A stretch of 64,000 nucleotides of DNA from Mimachlamys varia (GCA_947623455.1 OX392536.1:11961282-12025281); one strand, 5' to 3'. Shown: positions 25,385 to 38,669, counted from the stretch's first letter. Notes: generated from the letters alone by a model not told the origin. Numbers and translations: made by a program.

Positions 25385-25975
25385 AAAAAGTGTTACCGAT
25401 CGGAGGATCCTACGGGTCTCCCGTTTCCTGTTTGGCCGTTTCATAATAGATTGAACCAACGGGAACTTCGAAATGTCTGTCAGTTGTAATGTAATTTAAA
25501 ATACACTTCGGGTGGTTTCCATTCTAATACCATTCTAATACAGAATCTTCATGATACCATACTGCCACGTAGTATCGTATGTTTTCTCAAAATCACAGAA
25601 CACTGCAACACGATGTTTCTAATGCCAAAAGCTTCGCGAATCAAAGTTTCTCTTCGATTTCTGAAACCACTCTGGAGAGGACTTATGTTATTAAAAGTTT
25701 GATTCAAGAAACTCAACTAGTCTGGTGTTTATCATACGTTCAAGTGTTTTACAGACACAGAGAAATAGGACAATATTTATTTGGTTCAGTAGCGACCTTG
25801 CTGGAGATTGGAATCGGAATTATTGTAGAATCCTTCCAAGACTCGGGGAACTTTCTAGAAGAGTAAAATAGGTTGGATATATGTAGAAGGCATCTCAATG
25901 ATAGGTCTGACAGGTGTTTTAGAAACTGATCAGTAATTTTGTTAGGGCCAGCTGCTAAATCGTGTAATTTTTTAG
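25385..25975 (-). pseudogene. Non-LTR retrotransposon reverse-transcriptase remnant
   Basis: Reading the minus strand from ~25962 gives blocks in the order expected of a LINE (Jockey/CR1-like) reverse transcriptase, spread over more than one frame. They are AAGPNKITDQFLKHLSDLS, then PESWKDSTIIPIPIS, NKYCPISLC followed by a stop, SPLQSGFRNRR, VFCDFEKTYDTTWQYGIMK, and DRHFEVPVGSIYYETAKQE near 25480-25425. These correspond to the fingers/palm region up to just before the GVPQGS-type motif, which is corrupted. The YxDD catalytic box is absent because the copy ends near 25385. Several frameshifts and stops make it inactive. A 95-codon plus-strand frame over it (25579-25866) is its shadow. Confidence 0.85.
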
Positions 25976-27587
25976 AGATTCAAACAATTCTTTGCAGTTC
26001 GTTAAACATTTTTCAAGACAAAGTCAACTCGAACATCATCCCATGAAACCGACCAAAGCAGAATTCAAATTCTTAATCATGTTGGACTCGATTAAACTAC
26101 CAAATCTAACCTGTTTCATTTGCCGATGAATTTGACCAGATTAACGTTGCCTATGCGTATGATTTTGCAAAGGGAGACAACTAGAAAGACACCTTGAAAC
26201 ATAGAAGACATTACTTTATTTTTTTTTATTGAAGCTACACCAGAAATCAAATTTAAACAACCAAACTCGATCAATCAGCAAAATAATGATAGCTGTAATG
26301 GCGAGTAGGCCTATCTTACTGTCCTGGTAATTCTCCCTTCAGCTAGGGCCTATTATTTCCGCCTCTTGTTAGCGGCAACATAGAGCCGTCTGGTCACGTC
26401 CCGAATAGTCAACTGTCATATCAAATAGTTTCGTCCTTACATCTGATTTTTCATATAGTTCGGCATTCAATTAAATCAGCTTCACATTCCAGTAGATGAC
26501 GAAACTGAAAATTAAGCAGCTCGCCACTCCGGGATTGTGAAAAAATGGCTGCCGTGGCCTAGCATCTGAGCCTGCGCACCGCGTCTAATCGTCATTCTTC
26601 CGCGAAGACGCGTCCAAACATTTGAAATCTTATGAATTAATCAATAAAAAGTACATACTTTTCCAATGTTACGTTCCTGTATTGAACTATCAACGTACAT
26701 CATACTCTTTTGTGATTGTCATGTAATGACGCACTATATGTTTTACATTACGTCACTACGTATACTGACACAAGCTCCAGAATGTGGAACAAACTATCGA
26801 AATGATCTTCACACGTTTGAATTATTGAATATACACGTTGATTGAAATATAAGGTTTGAATCTTGCGTAGCAGTTCACTAAATTTGATTCAAGACCAACT
26901 CAATTCATCACCCTATCGACCAAAGCGAGATTCAATCCTTTAATGTAATAAAAACTACACAAACTAATTGAGAACAAATCATTACGTACAGCGGGTACTG
27001 ACGATCACAGGCATACGGGCGTCACCAAAATCTTGAACAATATTGCATTTGTAAAACATGATTAGTAATCTGGATTTCAACAGATTTAAATGTGCAGATT
27101 GAAAATATTGTCATCCGATTCGATCTTCAAAAACATTGCTCATTTTGGAAAATTTGAAAAATGAGTTTTCAAGAAACAAAGATAAATAGCTAGCGAAATA
27201 TGGAGAAATCCATGCATCAATCGTGCTGTAACCGTCCAAGCATCGACGACCAGTGTTTGGTGCTCAGGAAACACGTACCAGCCGCGCTAGCTTGCAACTC
27301 AATTCATCTTAGTTATATGATTTCAATATTTCATTCGTACACAAAGTTACCCGTGCGCTCACAACCAAAATTTAATCTATGTTAAACTCTCTGCGGATCT
27401 CAATGATAAAACTTATAATGTCGCACACCCGCCATATTGTTTGCTTGTCAATACCCCTAATGAAATATGTACACAAATTTATTTCATATTCAATCGCTTT
27501 AGTAGCAAATACATCATACAATGAAGAATGTTTTTATATAGGAATGATCTGTGATTTGTATTACAGACAGGGTATATATAAAACAAA
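25976..27587. other. Unannotated stretch
   Basis: The first ~100 bp may be further upstream LINE sequence too decayed to align by eye. The rest is AT-rich with no recognised feature. Confidence 0.4.
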
Positions 27588-27862
27588 GGACCCAGAGGAC
27601 CTGTATCGCTCACCTGAATACAGATGTATCAAAGGCATTATGGAAAAATTTGGACAGCACCTTGTCATTTCCTTAGACGAAGTAGGATTTTAAAGAAATT
27701 GCTATATTTCGCATATTCGGTCCTGTCACTAGGCCTCGGGTGCTAGACTCACCTTTATTCCAAATTGGCTCCCATTTACTCAAGGATGCTTCAGACTAAA
27801 TTTGGTCAAAATTGTGGTTTATGTCTAGTTGACGGACGGACGACGCGACATGGCATAAGCTC
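27588..27862 (+). mobile_element. Second copy of the GGCCCAGAGG-head dispersed element
   Basis: The head GACCCAGAGGACCTGTATCG followed by CTCACCTGAATAC matches 10530-10565. The tail GTTGACGGACGGACGACG with CATGGCATAAGCTC matches ~12065-12106. The interior is short and lacks the 133- and 158-bp tandem units, but contains AAATTTGGTCAAAATTG, the counterpart of the 158-bp unit's AAATTTGGTTCAAATCC. Confidence 0.7.
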
Positions 27863-28051
27863 GCTAATGAATAGTGTTCTTGATAGTAACATCCCTGCTT
27901 CTCAAACCTATGGTGTTTACATGTCGCAGTTGATTCGATATTCTAGGGCTTGCTCTAAATATTGTGATTTTCATGATCGATGTCGACTGCTGACAAACAA
28001 ACTAACAACACAAGGATTCAAGAGATGCAGGCGGATCAGAACTATGGACAA

Positions 28052-28400
28052 GTTTTATGGTCGCCATCTTTGTCTCATTGAGAAATATTCTGTATCTTTA
28101 AGTGATATGAAGATGGACGTTCTTGAGTATGCTCATTAGTGTGTTTATTTGTTGTGATTGACAATGATACTTGGTTCTCATTTTGAGAACTTGATGATTA
28201 CATGGATGTGACAAAATTTTGCATGGTGGGTGTCGTCTATGAAGCAGAAGACGCTTACTCTTCCGGAACACCTGGTCTTATTATCTTGTACTTTTACAAG
28301 GGCCACCATGTAAATCTTTCCTTTGCTCATATTTTGCCCCTGGTTTAATCAATTTTGAGTTAGGATTATAATTTTGTTAACGCATCGGTATTTTCTTTTT
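28052..28400 (-). mobile_element. ~348-bp dispersed family, copy C (full length)
   Basis: Runs from GTTTTATGGTCGCCATCTT to the T-rich end CGGTATTTTCTTTTTT, so both family ends are present. The core reads GAAGCAGAAGACGCTTACTC, TTCCGGAACACCTGGTCTTA and CCATGTAAATCTTTCC. With copy G it defines the full length. Confidence 0.9.
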
Positions 28401-28980
28401 TGTTCAACTCTCACAGCATATTTAATTTTTAATTTGTTTGTGTTTTTTTTACTTAGACACTTCCTTTTAATATTATATCTTTGCGGTACCAAGTCTTTAA
28501 ATTAGCTGACATTACTTCGTCATTTAATTTGTTGTTATTCGTAATTTAAAAGAAAATATTTTGTCTTTTAGCTTTGCAATGTTTGTCATTTATGCTTGCC
28601 TTTATTGTGTCTTCAACAACGTTTAAAGTATTTGGTATTAGAGTTTATATATTTTTCCTTATCGTTGACCTTGTTATTTGAGGTCTTTCACACTGGCGAT
28701 CGAAATGGTTTATCGAGGTGGATTCATGCTGCAAGTATTCGGTCGGTTCATTGTTGTGTTAGGCATGGTTTAGTCTTAAAGGTACAAGGGAATAAGACTA
28801 TGTGTTCGGAAAGAGCACACGACTTCATCGACGACAAGTAAATGTTACAGTCTCAAAGGTATGGAAGGGATCTTCCCACTTTTAGATGACTCCATACCTT
28901 TCAATTTTGCTCGGGAAATCCAGCCACGGCTATACACGTCTTACTCAAGGGTGGGAGCGTCATCAACTATATGCCGCACA
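28401..28980. other. Unannotated stretch before the 21-bp array
   Basis: T-rich; an 81-codon open frame (28596-28841) shows no motif. No other feature seen. Confidence 0.4.
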
Positions 28981-29822
28981 AAGATATCTAGTAGTTACAC
29001 AAAGGTACATAATGTATCTAGTAGTTACACGAAGGTATCTAGTAGTTATACAAAGGTGTCTAATAGTCACAAAAAGGTATCTAATAGTCACAAAATGGTA
29101 TCTAGTAGTTGCACAAATGTATCTAGTGGTTACACAAAGGAATCTTGTAGTTACACAAAGATATCTAGTAGTTACACAAAGGTACATAATGTATCTAGTA
29201 GTTACACGAAGGTATCTAGTAGTTATACAAAGGTATCTAATAGTCACAAAAAGGTATCTAATAGTCACAAAATGGTATCTAGTAGTTGCACAAATGTATC
29301 TAGTGGTTACACAAAGGAATCTTGTAGTTACACAAAGGTATCTAGTAGTCACACAGGGTATTTAGTAGTTACATAAGGTTATTTAGTATCTAGTAGTCGT
29401 ACAAAGTCACAAAGGTATCTAGTAGTTACACAAAGGTATCTAGTAGTCATACAAAGTCACAAAGGTATCTAATAGTTACACAAATATATCTAGTAGTTAC
29501 ACAAAAGTATCCTATAGTTACACAAAGGTATCTAGTAGTCACATCAAGGTATCTTATAGTTACACAAATGTATCTAGTAGTTACACAAATGTATCTTGTA
29601 ATTACACAAATGTATCTAGTAGTTACAAAAATGTATCTTGTAATTACACAAATGTATCTAGTAGTTACACAAATGTATCTAGTAGTTACACAAATGTATC
29701 TAGTAGTTACACAAATGTATCTTGTAATTACACAAAGGTATCTAGTAATTACACAAAGGTATCTAGTAGTTACACAAAGGTATCTTGTAGTTACACAAAG
29801 GTATCTTGTAGTTGCACGAAGA
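28981..29822 (+). repeat. 21-bp minisatellite array with 177-bp higher-order duplication
   Basis: Units of GTATCTAGTAGTTACACAAA plus G, with variants (TTGTAATT, AATAGTCAC, TTGCACAAAT). 21 bp is seven codons: the plus strand reads VSSSYTK in one frame and YLVVTQR in another, and the minus strand reads CVTTRYL, all stop-free over long stretches. The block 28984-29160 is repeated at 29161-29337 with a 177-bp offset (eight monomers plus a 9-bp GTACATAAT insert). The middle (29341-29530) is irregular. Confidence 0.93.
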
Positions 29823-32415
29823 GGTTTAAAAATCACAAGTTTTAGCGAGTGTCTTTGTTACTTTTGAAATTAACTAACGAGTAGTGTGAACTGTGTCTAC
29901 CACAATGTCAGCCGAAAGCAGCTGCAGTGTAACCCAATTTGAATACACATGTACATATGTTTTAAGGCAAATGCTGGGCGTAGTGACATAATCTATATGT
30001 AAAAGGACACCCATTAATACTAAAAGAAGACCCGACATTAAATAAATGACTTAGATTACAAATCTTGTTTATTTCTAGTTATCTTTTCGACAATAATTTC
30101 GTGACAAAAATAAAGTATATGAAAGCATTTAGATGCTGAAGCTGGGCAGTATTTTACTAAACTAAAAGACATAATAGAACCGCCGACTGTATGCATGTAA
30201 ACATACTGTTTCGTACATTCCCGCAGAAAGGCGTAGCGTAAACAATCAGCACGGGACATTGAACCACGTGATCAAAAAGTAGTTCCAGTCAAATTTCACC
30301 ACATCTGGAGATAAACCCACGCGTGATTTTTTCTTTTTATACAACTTTTGAACCGGTCAATCGATGCCTTCGGAGTTGAATAAAACCCGGCAATGGTGCT
30401 AGAAATTACATTTTCCTCGATCAAGTTGTTATTATTTCGCTCTTATGTTTCTTTCTGAGTTTGATTGGCACAAAATTATTTTTATCCTGACAAAATGTTT
30501 ACTTTTTTTGCTGTTGACTTGCATCTGTATGTAAGATATGTGTTACTGTGTCTTTTAGACTGACATTACTTCCTGTATTGACGTGGGTTAATTTCGACTC
30601 TTAATCTGGCGGTATAACAGATTTTGAATTAGCGTACTTTCAATTTGTAATTAGATATTTTGTCGTCTTTTTGATAGGCGTTGTTTCCTTTGATGGCTTG
30701 GCGTAAGTATACCCTTTATAATATCATTATTTCGTTCTTTCTATTTCGGATCGACGTGATTTCTCACTTTCCGGCATGACATAGTCTTTTATTTCTTACT
30801 TAACTGCTAGGTGTGCCAACATACCGTAAAATTGTTTGTTTCATTAAGAGATGTTTTCGGTTAAATAAAAATATGGTATATCATGTAATTTTCTTCTGTG
30901 AATCCTACAAGACTACGATAACAATAAAGCTGTCATACGCCTAAAATTACCCAGCACTATACTAGAAAAGTGTCTCCCATTTTCATTCTGAAAAAGAATT
31001 AATATTATAGTGAACTGGAAGTTACAGAATCTTTCGTGCATTATTATTATATTTAAATATATATTATTTTATTTTTTTTGAGATAATGTGACATAATTTG
31101 TGACTTTAATAACCAAAATCTACATGATTGACCTAGCTGAGCTGAGATGCATTTAGAAAGTAGTATATTTGCAACAATTTAAAGTATTGAGCGATGATTT
31201 CCTGTTTTCAAATTGACAAAATAGTCGATATTTTTTATCATTTAGTGATGTCACCATAGCCATTATCACTCTGCCTGCTCCTAAATTCTTGTTATTTGTA
31301 ATAATCTATGTTTTTACACAGCCAAAACGAAGCACAACCAAACAAAATAGCAGAGTATCCTTACTGCAAAATCTTGAGAAAATAAAAAAATTCTGTTAAT
31401 TTCTCAAGTTTAGCAGTAAAATTATGATTATTAATATGATATTAGTTTGTTACATCTGTTATGTTTCAGTAACTGTCCGTCAGTAAATATAAAACACCAC
31501 AGAGACAATTAGAAGGCTTCTGTTCATGATTTTCAGTACAAGTGTCTCGAGGCTCCTTCGTCCCTCCGTTGACCTAACACTATTCCTGTTTCATACTTCA
31601 GTTCTCCGTGAAGAACATACTGTCCCAGACATGATTCGGATCATCAACAATTAATCAATCAAAGGTTTAAATGCTAAGCAATTTGATATACAACACGATT
31701 TTAGATATTGATGTTGGAGTCAGCGTGCCCTAAAAGATCGTATAGTAAAGGCCGTCATGCCATCGTTTGAAGAGAAATAATTAAGTGATACTTATCCATG
31801 CTCTGCACGTGAGTGCAAGAAGTTCAGACGGACGGGAAATCAAGGTCGACTCCAGATCGGAACATTTAGGTCAAATAGGGCTTACCGACGGGCGGAAATT
31901 AGAACGGTCGGACGCCGCGGTCATGGATTAACGGGTTTAAAATGAAAACAAACAAAAATCGATGTAGATCCGCTACATTAGCAACCTTGCGAATATAATA
32001 TGTCAACTCGTTTCATGAAACGTCTATACAACAGAAAATAAAACTGCAAGTTGTTATAGCGATACGTACATATACAGCATGTCAGAAGGTCGAACACACA
32101 ATATTACAAGTCAGAGTGACAAAAGGTGCTCAATAGCACAGTGGCGTTTGCATTGTCTTCTCTTCACAATCATTTACGATATATTAGAATTTAGTTTACA
32201 CACTCACTCTGACAACTAAGCATATCTTAATCATCGTACATATTCATGAAGTACAGGTATCTTTCATATGATTTTAACGCTTAAAGCCATGACTACGTTC
32301 AAATAGCTTCTTCGAGACAAGGACAAAAGAAAAATATGATAAAAAACAAAGCAGTTATCTAGTTAAAGCTGTTGTTGAAATAACAGCTGTCATTTGAAAA
32401 ATAAGTATGGTGTAG
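29823..32415. other. Unannotated AT-rich stretch
   Basis: Homopolymer T/A runs; no open frame above 67 codons. A slightly GC-richer patch lies at 31800-31930. Nothing recognised. Confidence 0.45.
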
Positions 32416-34006
32416 ACTTGAACTGCATTGAGGTGGTTTCTAACATGAACTACATTGAGGTGGTTTCTGACATGAACTACATTGAGGTGGTTTCTGACAT
32501 GAACTACATTGAGGTGGTTTCTAACATGAACTACATTGAAGTGGTTTCTGACATGAACTACATTGAGGTGGTTTCTGACATGAACTACATTGAGGTGGTT
32601 TCTGACATGAACTACATTGAGGTTGCTTCTTACATGAACTACATTGAAGTGGTTTCTGACATGAACTACATTGAAGAGGTTTCTAACATGAACTACATTG
32701 AAGTGGTTTCTTACATGAACTATATTGAGGTGGCTTCTGACATGAACTACATTAAGATGGTTTCTAACATGAACTACATTGAGATGGTTTTAACATGAAC
32801 TACATTGAGGTGGTTTCTGACATGAACTACATTGAGATGGTTTCTGACATGAACTACATTGAAGTGGTTTCTGACATGAACTTCATTGAAGTGGTTTCTG
32901 ACATGAACTACATTGAAGTGGTTTCTGACATGAACTACATCGATGTGGTTTCTGACATGAACTACTTTGAAGTGGTTTCTGACATGAACTATATTGAAGT
33001 GGTTTCTGACATGAACTACATTGAAGTGGTTTCTGACATGAACTACATCGATGTGGTTTCTGACATGAACTACATTGAAGTGGTTTCTGACATGAACTAC
33101 ATTGAAGTGGTTTCTGACATGAACTACATTGATGTGGTTTCTGACATGAACTATATTGAAGCGGTTTCTGACATGAACTACATTGACGTGGTTTCTGACA
33201 TGAACTACATTGAAGTGGTTTCTGACATGAACTACATCGATGTGGTTTCTGACATGAACTACATTGAAGTGGTTTCTGACATGAACTACATTGAAGTGGT
33301 TTCTGACATGAACTACATTGACGTGGTTTCTGACATGAACTACATTGAAGTGGTTTCTGACATGAACTACATTGAAGTGGTTTCTGACATGAACTACATT
33401 GAGGTGGTTTCTGACATGAACTACATTGAGGTGGTTTCTGACATGAACTACATTGAGGTGGTTTCTAACATGAACTACATTGAGGTGGTTTCTGACATGA
33501 GCTACATTGAAGTGGTTTCTGACATGAACTACATCGATGTGGTTTCTGACATGAACTACATTGAGGTGGTTTCTGACATGAACTACATTGAAGTGGTTTC
33601 TGACATGAACTACATTGAGGTGGTTTCTGACATGAACAACATGGAGGTGGCTTCTGACATGAACTACATCGATGTGGTTTCTGATATGAACTACATTGAA
33701 GTGGTTTCTGACATGAACTACATCGATGTGGTTTCTGACATGAACTACATCGATGTGGTTTCTGACATGAACTACATTGAAGTGGTTTCTGACATGAACT
33801 ACATCGATGTGGTTTCTGACATGAACTACATTGAAGTGGTTTCTGACATGAACTACATCGATGTGGTTTCTGACATGAACTACATTGAAGTGGTTTCTGA
33901 CATGAACTACATCGATGTGGTTTCTGACATGAACTACATCGATGTGGTTTCTGACATGAACTACATCGATGTGGTTTCTGACATTAACTACATTGAGGTA
34001 GTTTCC
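32416..34006 (+). repeat. Second 27-bp satellite array (about 59 monomers)
   Basis: Unit ACATGAACTACATTGAGGTG plus GTTTCTG. Same period as the first array but unrelated in sequence. It reads MNYIEVVSD/MNYIDVVSD on the plus strand and HVRNHFNVV/HVRNHIDVV on the minus strand. The plus frame is open from 32394 to 32798 and then, one base shifted by a single missing C in GGTTTTAACATG (about 32787), from 32795 to 34093. The minus frame is open for 441 codons (34099-32774). Variants ATTGAG, ATTGAA, ATCGAT, ATTGAC are interspersed. There is no leader peptide or gene structure, so satellite is the default reading. Confidence 0.95.
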
Positions 34007-36537
34007 ACGACTCATTGTTGTATTACGGAAATACCGAGTAAGAAATTGTATAGCCCTCATGTTCTCAGACACGTTAAATTGCTTGAACCTTGATGCCATT
34101 TCACTTGAACATTGTAACAGTTTATTGTCATTGTAATGTATATTGATCCTACGTGTTTAACTATGAGATTAACAAGTCATTACTAATGCTGGCTGCTTTG
34201 AAATGGTAACTTAAAGGGAAATGGTGCCCCCCTCCCCCACCTACAGGTCACAAGACGAGTTAGAGACACAAATGGACGTGTCTTTATTTGTCCTCAAACG
34301 AGCTAAAACCAGAACTTCTGCTAAATTATTCACGACTGCACTCTCTTACAAACGACATGGTAATCACGTGTCTCACTGGAGATATAACCAAACTGACTGA
34401 AGACGGAATCTGTAAACATAAAGGAGAAATACTTTGCCATGTTTTGAATGTGCTCCGTCTGATGTGATTGAAGATAAAGTTATTCTAACCACTCGGTTGC
34501 CTTTGAGCTGACTTATAAGAATCTTTCCGCTTGATAAAGGTTACTGTGGTCCACTGTTTGTTTCTAAGTGAAAAGGATTTTCCTTGATAATCTGGATGAA
34601 AATCTGTGATTTTAAAATTATATTGTAAATTAGCCATATAAGCAATAATTTGCAATACTTTTTCAGTTTAAAAATATTTTAGCAATTTTCTGTTTGTGCT
34701 GATCTTTTTATTTATTTATTTATTGATAAGATTGATGCCGAATGCATTTTTTCTTGAAATTATACTAGTATACATTTGAATATATTCGTATAATATTTTT
34801 TTCGCGAAATCTCTAGAACAAAAGCTCAACGGAATTTTAAAATCATGTTGAATCAGATATCAATATATATAGGCTAGTGTATTTCAGGTCGAATAAGTCA
34901 ATATCGGTCCACCAACGCGTGCAATTGACCAGCGGAAGCTAGACATGGAATGATTGATGTTGTATAGAAGCGACGCCACTTCAGTGCGATAAACAACGAG
35001 TATCACAGAGAATATTGATAATACAGTCAGTCAGTTATCAATATCATTATTAATATTGATGTAACCCCAGAGTCATCAAGTCGATTCGAAAAAAAATGAA
35101 TTTGGGAAGAAATACAGAAACATGACTGGCTGGTACGTGCTGTCTTGTTTATCAAGTAAGCTTTGTTCCGTTTGCAAGTAGGCAATGCAATAGTGTCTAC
35201 AGACAACAAGGGGACACAAAAACATATGCATCATACCAATCGTGGGGTGCTGGACACTGAGGGAGTGAATTGGAACAAAAAAGAAAAGTTTGGTGTCAAT
35301 TTCGAATTTACAATTGCCGTTTTCTGAATCACGCGCCTGAAGATAATAATCCCATTTTGAAGTTCATCTCATCTATAAAGCTCTTTTTTCTCATCGTATT
35401 ACAAAGTCTTACAGGTCTGGTAACGCATAACACCCCCAAAATTGCGTGCGCACATCGTGAATAAATCGTGCACACAACGATTACACACGTGTGCACAACT
35501 GGGCGATCTAAATAACGTTCGTCCATCTGTGCGGTTTTCTCTGCTCACAAAGACGATATAACAGTAGGTACAATCGGTCGATCATTATAACGGAATTAAT
35601 ACGGAACCCCCTTGTCGAACACTGTATAAATTCGCATCATATTAACAGAGATTATGTTAACATATTATTTATAGTAAACAGTATTAAAGTGACCATGTGA
35701 CAGTCAAAAATGGGTTTAGTTCCCAGTTTAGAGAACAGGTAAATAACATGCCGGAGTTTTACCTTACCCTGTGTCTAATAGAGACGGCTGATATATGTAA
35801 CCATGTGACCGTTTCGAAAACATAACTGGACGCTTAGTCTTTGTTATTTGTACCCCTCCCTTTACCTGTGTTTTCACACAATTAGATATAGTGCTAGAGT
35901 GTCTTGTTCTTATTGTTTAAATAGTGTTAATTCAAATGGTATAGAAATGGAAATACATTTCATTTGCGTCTGTCTATTTTATAGGAGTATCTCAAAAGTG
36001 TTGTTATCTCCATCATGGCTACACTTTGAAGTGTTTTTGAAACAAATTCACGCCATTTAAGTATGATGTAATAATGGAAATGACGTCATCCGATTGTCAA
36101 TGGCGCCAAATCATCACCAAGACACTTTCCAGAAGTTCATCTTTTATCCACCATTGCAGCCAATCAAGGGGAATAACAACACTTTTGGGAAAGGCCTATA
36201 GTGATATACGAATCTTTTTATTTGACAAAGCAGTGTTTTTAAATGACAATTTCTTAACGTTAAGCTCGTACGATCAATGTATGTGTCTTATGAATGAACC
36301 TAGTGTACAATTTATTTAAGTCATCATATCTTATGTTTAAAAGAAAACAATTTTAAAAAGACTATATTGCAATAAATTCCTAGTTGCTGTATAGTAATTT
36401 TACTGTTTTAAGTCAAATTTGGCTGGGCTATATTTATTTTTTAAAAGATTTGCATATTTATTTTTATGAAATGTGTGACTAGTTTTTATATATAAATATT
36501 GCGTTTTGATTGTTTGATTGGTAATATCTTGAAAAGC
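34007..36537. other. Unannotated stretch
   Basis: AT-rich with a TTTA run near 34712. A short dyad-rich patch lies near 35440-35500 (GTGCACACAACG, ACACGTGTGCAC). Open frames up to 81 codons carry no recognised motif. Confidence 0.4.
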
Positions 36538-36605
36538 TCTCATAGCTCATTAGCATAATGAATAACGTTTAGATACCCAGAAGCTCTGAGTTCGATTGGA
36601 CCTTA
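36538..36605 (+). mobile_element. Weak tRNA-like sequence (possible SINE head)
   Basis: An A-box-like TAGCTCATTAGCA (36544-36556) and a B-box-like GAGTTCGATTGG (36588-36599) at tRNA-like spacing. Stems are poorly conserved. If real, it is a decayed tRNA-derived SINE; chance resemblance is possible. Confidence 0.35.
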
Positions 36606-37531
36606 TAATTAGATTTACACAAGTGTACACATAACAAAAAGTGAACATGTGAAAATATGAGTTGTTTGGGAATCATTTCAAGTAGATGTTTTAGCATGGG
36701 AATGTAGTTCAACAATACCTACTGTACACTATGCTGGGAAACCTCTGTATCAGAAGGCCCTTGGCTGAGGGTTCATTGCCAGAAGGTGCTATCTGCCATT
36801 TTTGTCAAAAAATGTTTTTTTGCTCCATTTGATTTAATAATATATTACCCTTATTCTGTGAAAAAATTGGTACAAAATTCCAGTTATTAATGAAATTAAT
36901 TATAATTACATTAGGTGCTATCTGAGTATTTCACAAAACCTGATTGCCAGAAGGTGTTATCTGCTACTGTTAGCCTGCCAAAAGGTGCTATGTCACACAT
37001 AGCAGAAAAAATTGTCATCTGATAGGCAGGTATTATGTTCCAGTTAGCCCCTTCTGACAAATGACAAGTAGGTAATTACAGATAGTGAAAAGGGTGAATA
37101 TAGTTTTATTGACAAAATAATATTGAATTAATGGGAAGTTCGATATATGGTGCAGAACACCGGCATCGTTTATATATTAAGAAGACATTTCACTTTTCAA
37201 AGCTATCCTCTCACAGTATAACAAATTGTCAGATGAAAAGTAGAACATTAGAAAAGGCAAATTGTTTCATCAGTATTTCATGTTTAGATATATTATTAAA
37301 AAGAGCATGAAAATGACAATGATACAAGTTCAAGATATTTCACTCAGAAAATAGGGACAGTTTAACCCAGGAGATTTTCCGACATTATAATTTAGGAAGG
37401 CAACGGCGATTAATTTATTTATAAAAAACAACTGGTAAATGAATATAATTGTGAGTCGATGGTGTCTATACTAGAGGAAAATGTAACCAGTAATGACAAA
37501 CTTTCTCAGAGATGTAACATAAAAACAACAT

Positions 37532-37678
37532 GATGACAGCAATATGACAGAAAGCAGTGCTTCTAAAACAGTCCTATCTGAAACTGCCATTGCCCAAAAG
37601 GAAAACAGAGATACTAGCAACTATTGGTTGTTCTTTTTCTTAATATTACCAAACACAACCGTTAATTCAAACATGTAA
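37532..37678 (+). pseudogene. Decayed coding-like stretch 1 inside the 3.1-kb element
   Basis: A 48-codon open stretch with protein-like composition (includes MTESSASKTVLSETAIAQKE), ended by TAA. Too short to assign. Possibly part of the lost protein of the surrounding element. Confidence 0.3.
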
Positions 37679-38046
37679 AACAACTAAAACCCGAGAACTG
37701 TCAAAAAAGATATTAAGAAAACATGAGATAATAAGAAGAAGAATAGTATAGTACTACTTGATAAAATGTTGAAATGAGGAAAAACGATACTGCAGCAAAT
37801 GAAAATCTCATCTTATATATCTGAAAAAGAAGTTCATGCTTGAATTTACAGTCAAATAACCCTAAAAAATTGATTCCACTTGTCAACATTTACATCAGTG
37901 AAAACAAAAGAATTGAGATTGGGAAGAAAACTGTCCACTCACAAAGTATCAGGCATAGGTTTTGTCAGGAGGAGAGTTTGTAAGAGGACAAATTAAACCA
38001 ATTCAAAGAGGAGGTATGTTAGTAGTGACTTGACAATAGTCAAAAT

Positions 38047-38253
38047 GTATTTCCTGTATATGGAAAAGGAAGAATCACTAAAGAGCTGAAATACAGTTTA
38101 CAAAGAGCACAACCTGCCATTTAATTCACCAAAAGGATCAATACGACACTGAAAGATTCACAAAGAACAGCAGATGTTATTTTGAAAAACAAATATCAAC
38201 AACTCAAATCAGATGCAAGAAATGTTAAGGAAATGACAAGAAGTTTCATTTAG
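38047..38253 (+). pseudogene. Decayed coding-like stretch 2 inside the 3.1-kb element
   Basis: 69 codons open except one TAA at codon 26. Begins VFPVYGKGRITKELKYSL and ends NVKEMTRSFI, then TAG. The lysine/arginine-rich, helix-like composition after the stop resembles a real protein tail rather than random AT-rich DNA. A frameshift is likely upstream. I do not recognise the family. Confidence 0.35.
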
Positions 38254-38362
38254 ATGTATTTGATATGTAGTCTGATCGTTTTAATTAATCATTGTTCATC
38301 TGTTAAACATGTATGTTATTTAACAACGGAAAACTGTTTTCACTTGTATGTCCATGGCTTGT

Positions 38363-38669
38363 GTGATATGAAGATGGACGTTTTTGAGTTTGCTAATTAG
38401 TGTGCTTACTAGTTGTGATTGACAATGATGGCTCGGTTCTCATTTTCAGGTCTTGGTGTTTACTTGTATGTGACCAAGATGTACATGGCAGGTGTTGTCG
38501 CTGAAACAGAAGACACTTGCTCTTCCGGAACACCTGGTCTTATTCTCTTGTTATTTTATTAGGGTTTCCTTGTCAATATTTTCTTTCTCAATATTTTGCC
38601 TCCATTTTAATCGATTGTGAGTTCGGATTATTATGGTTTTGTTAACGCTTTCGTATTCTCTGATTTTTT
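38363..38669 (-). mobile_element. ~348-bp dispersed family, copy D
   Basis: Lies inside the 3.1-kb inverted-repeat element. Core on the minus strand corresponds to AAGACCAGGTGTTCCGG and ACATACAAGTAAAC. More diverged than copies C and G (GCTGAAACAGAAGACACTTG against the usual GATGAAGCAGAAGACGCTTA). Confidence 0.85.

Noticed and set aside
27379..27693. 104-codon open frame
   Set aside because: Its end runs into the dispersed element at 27588 and the rest has no coding signature.
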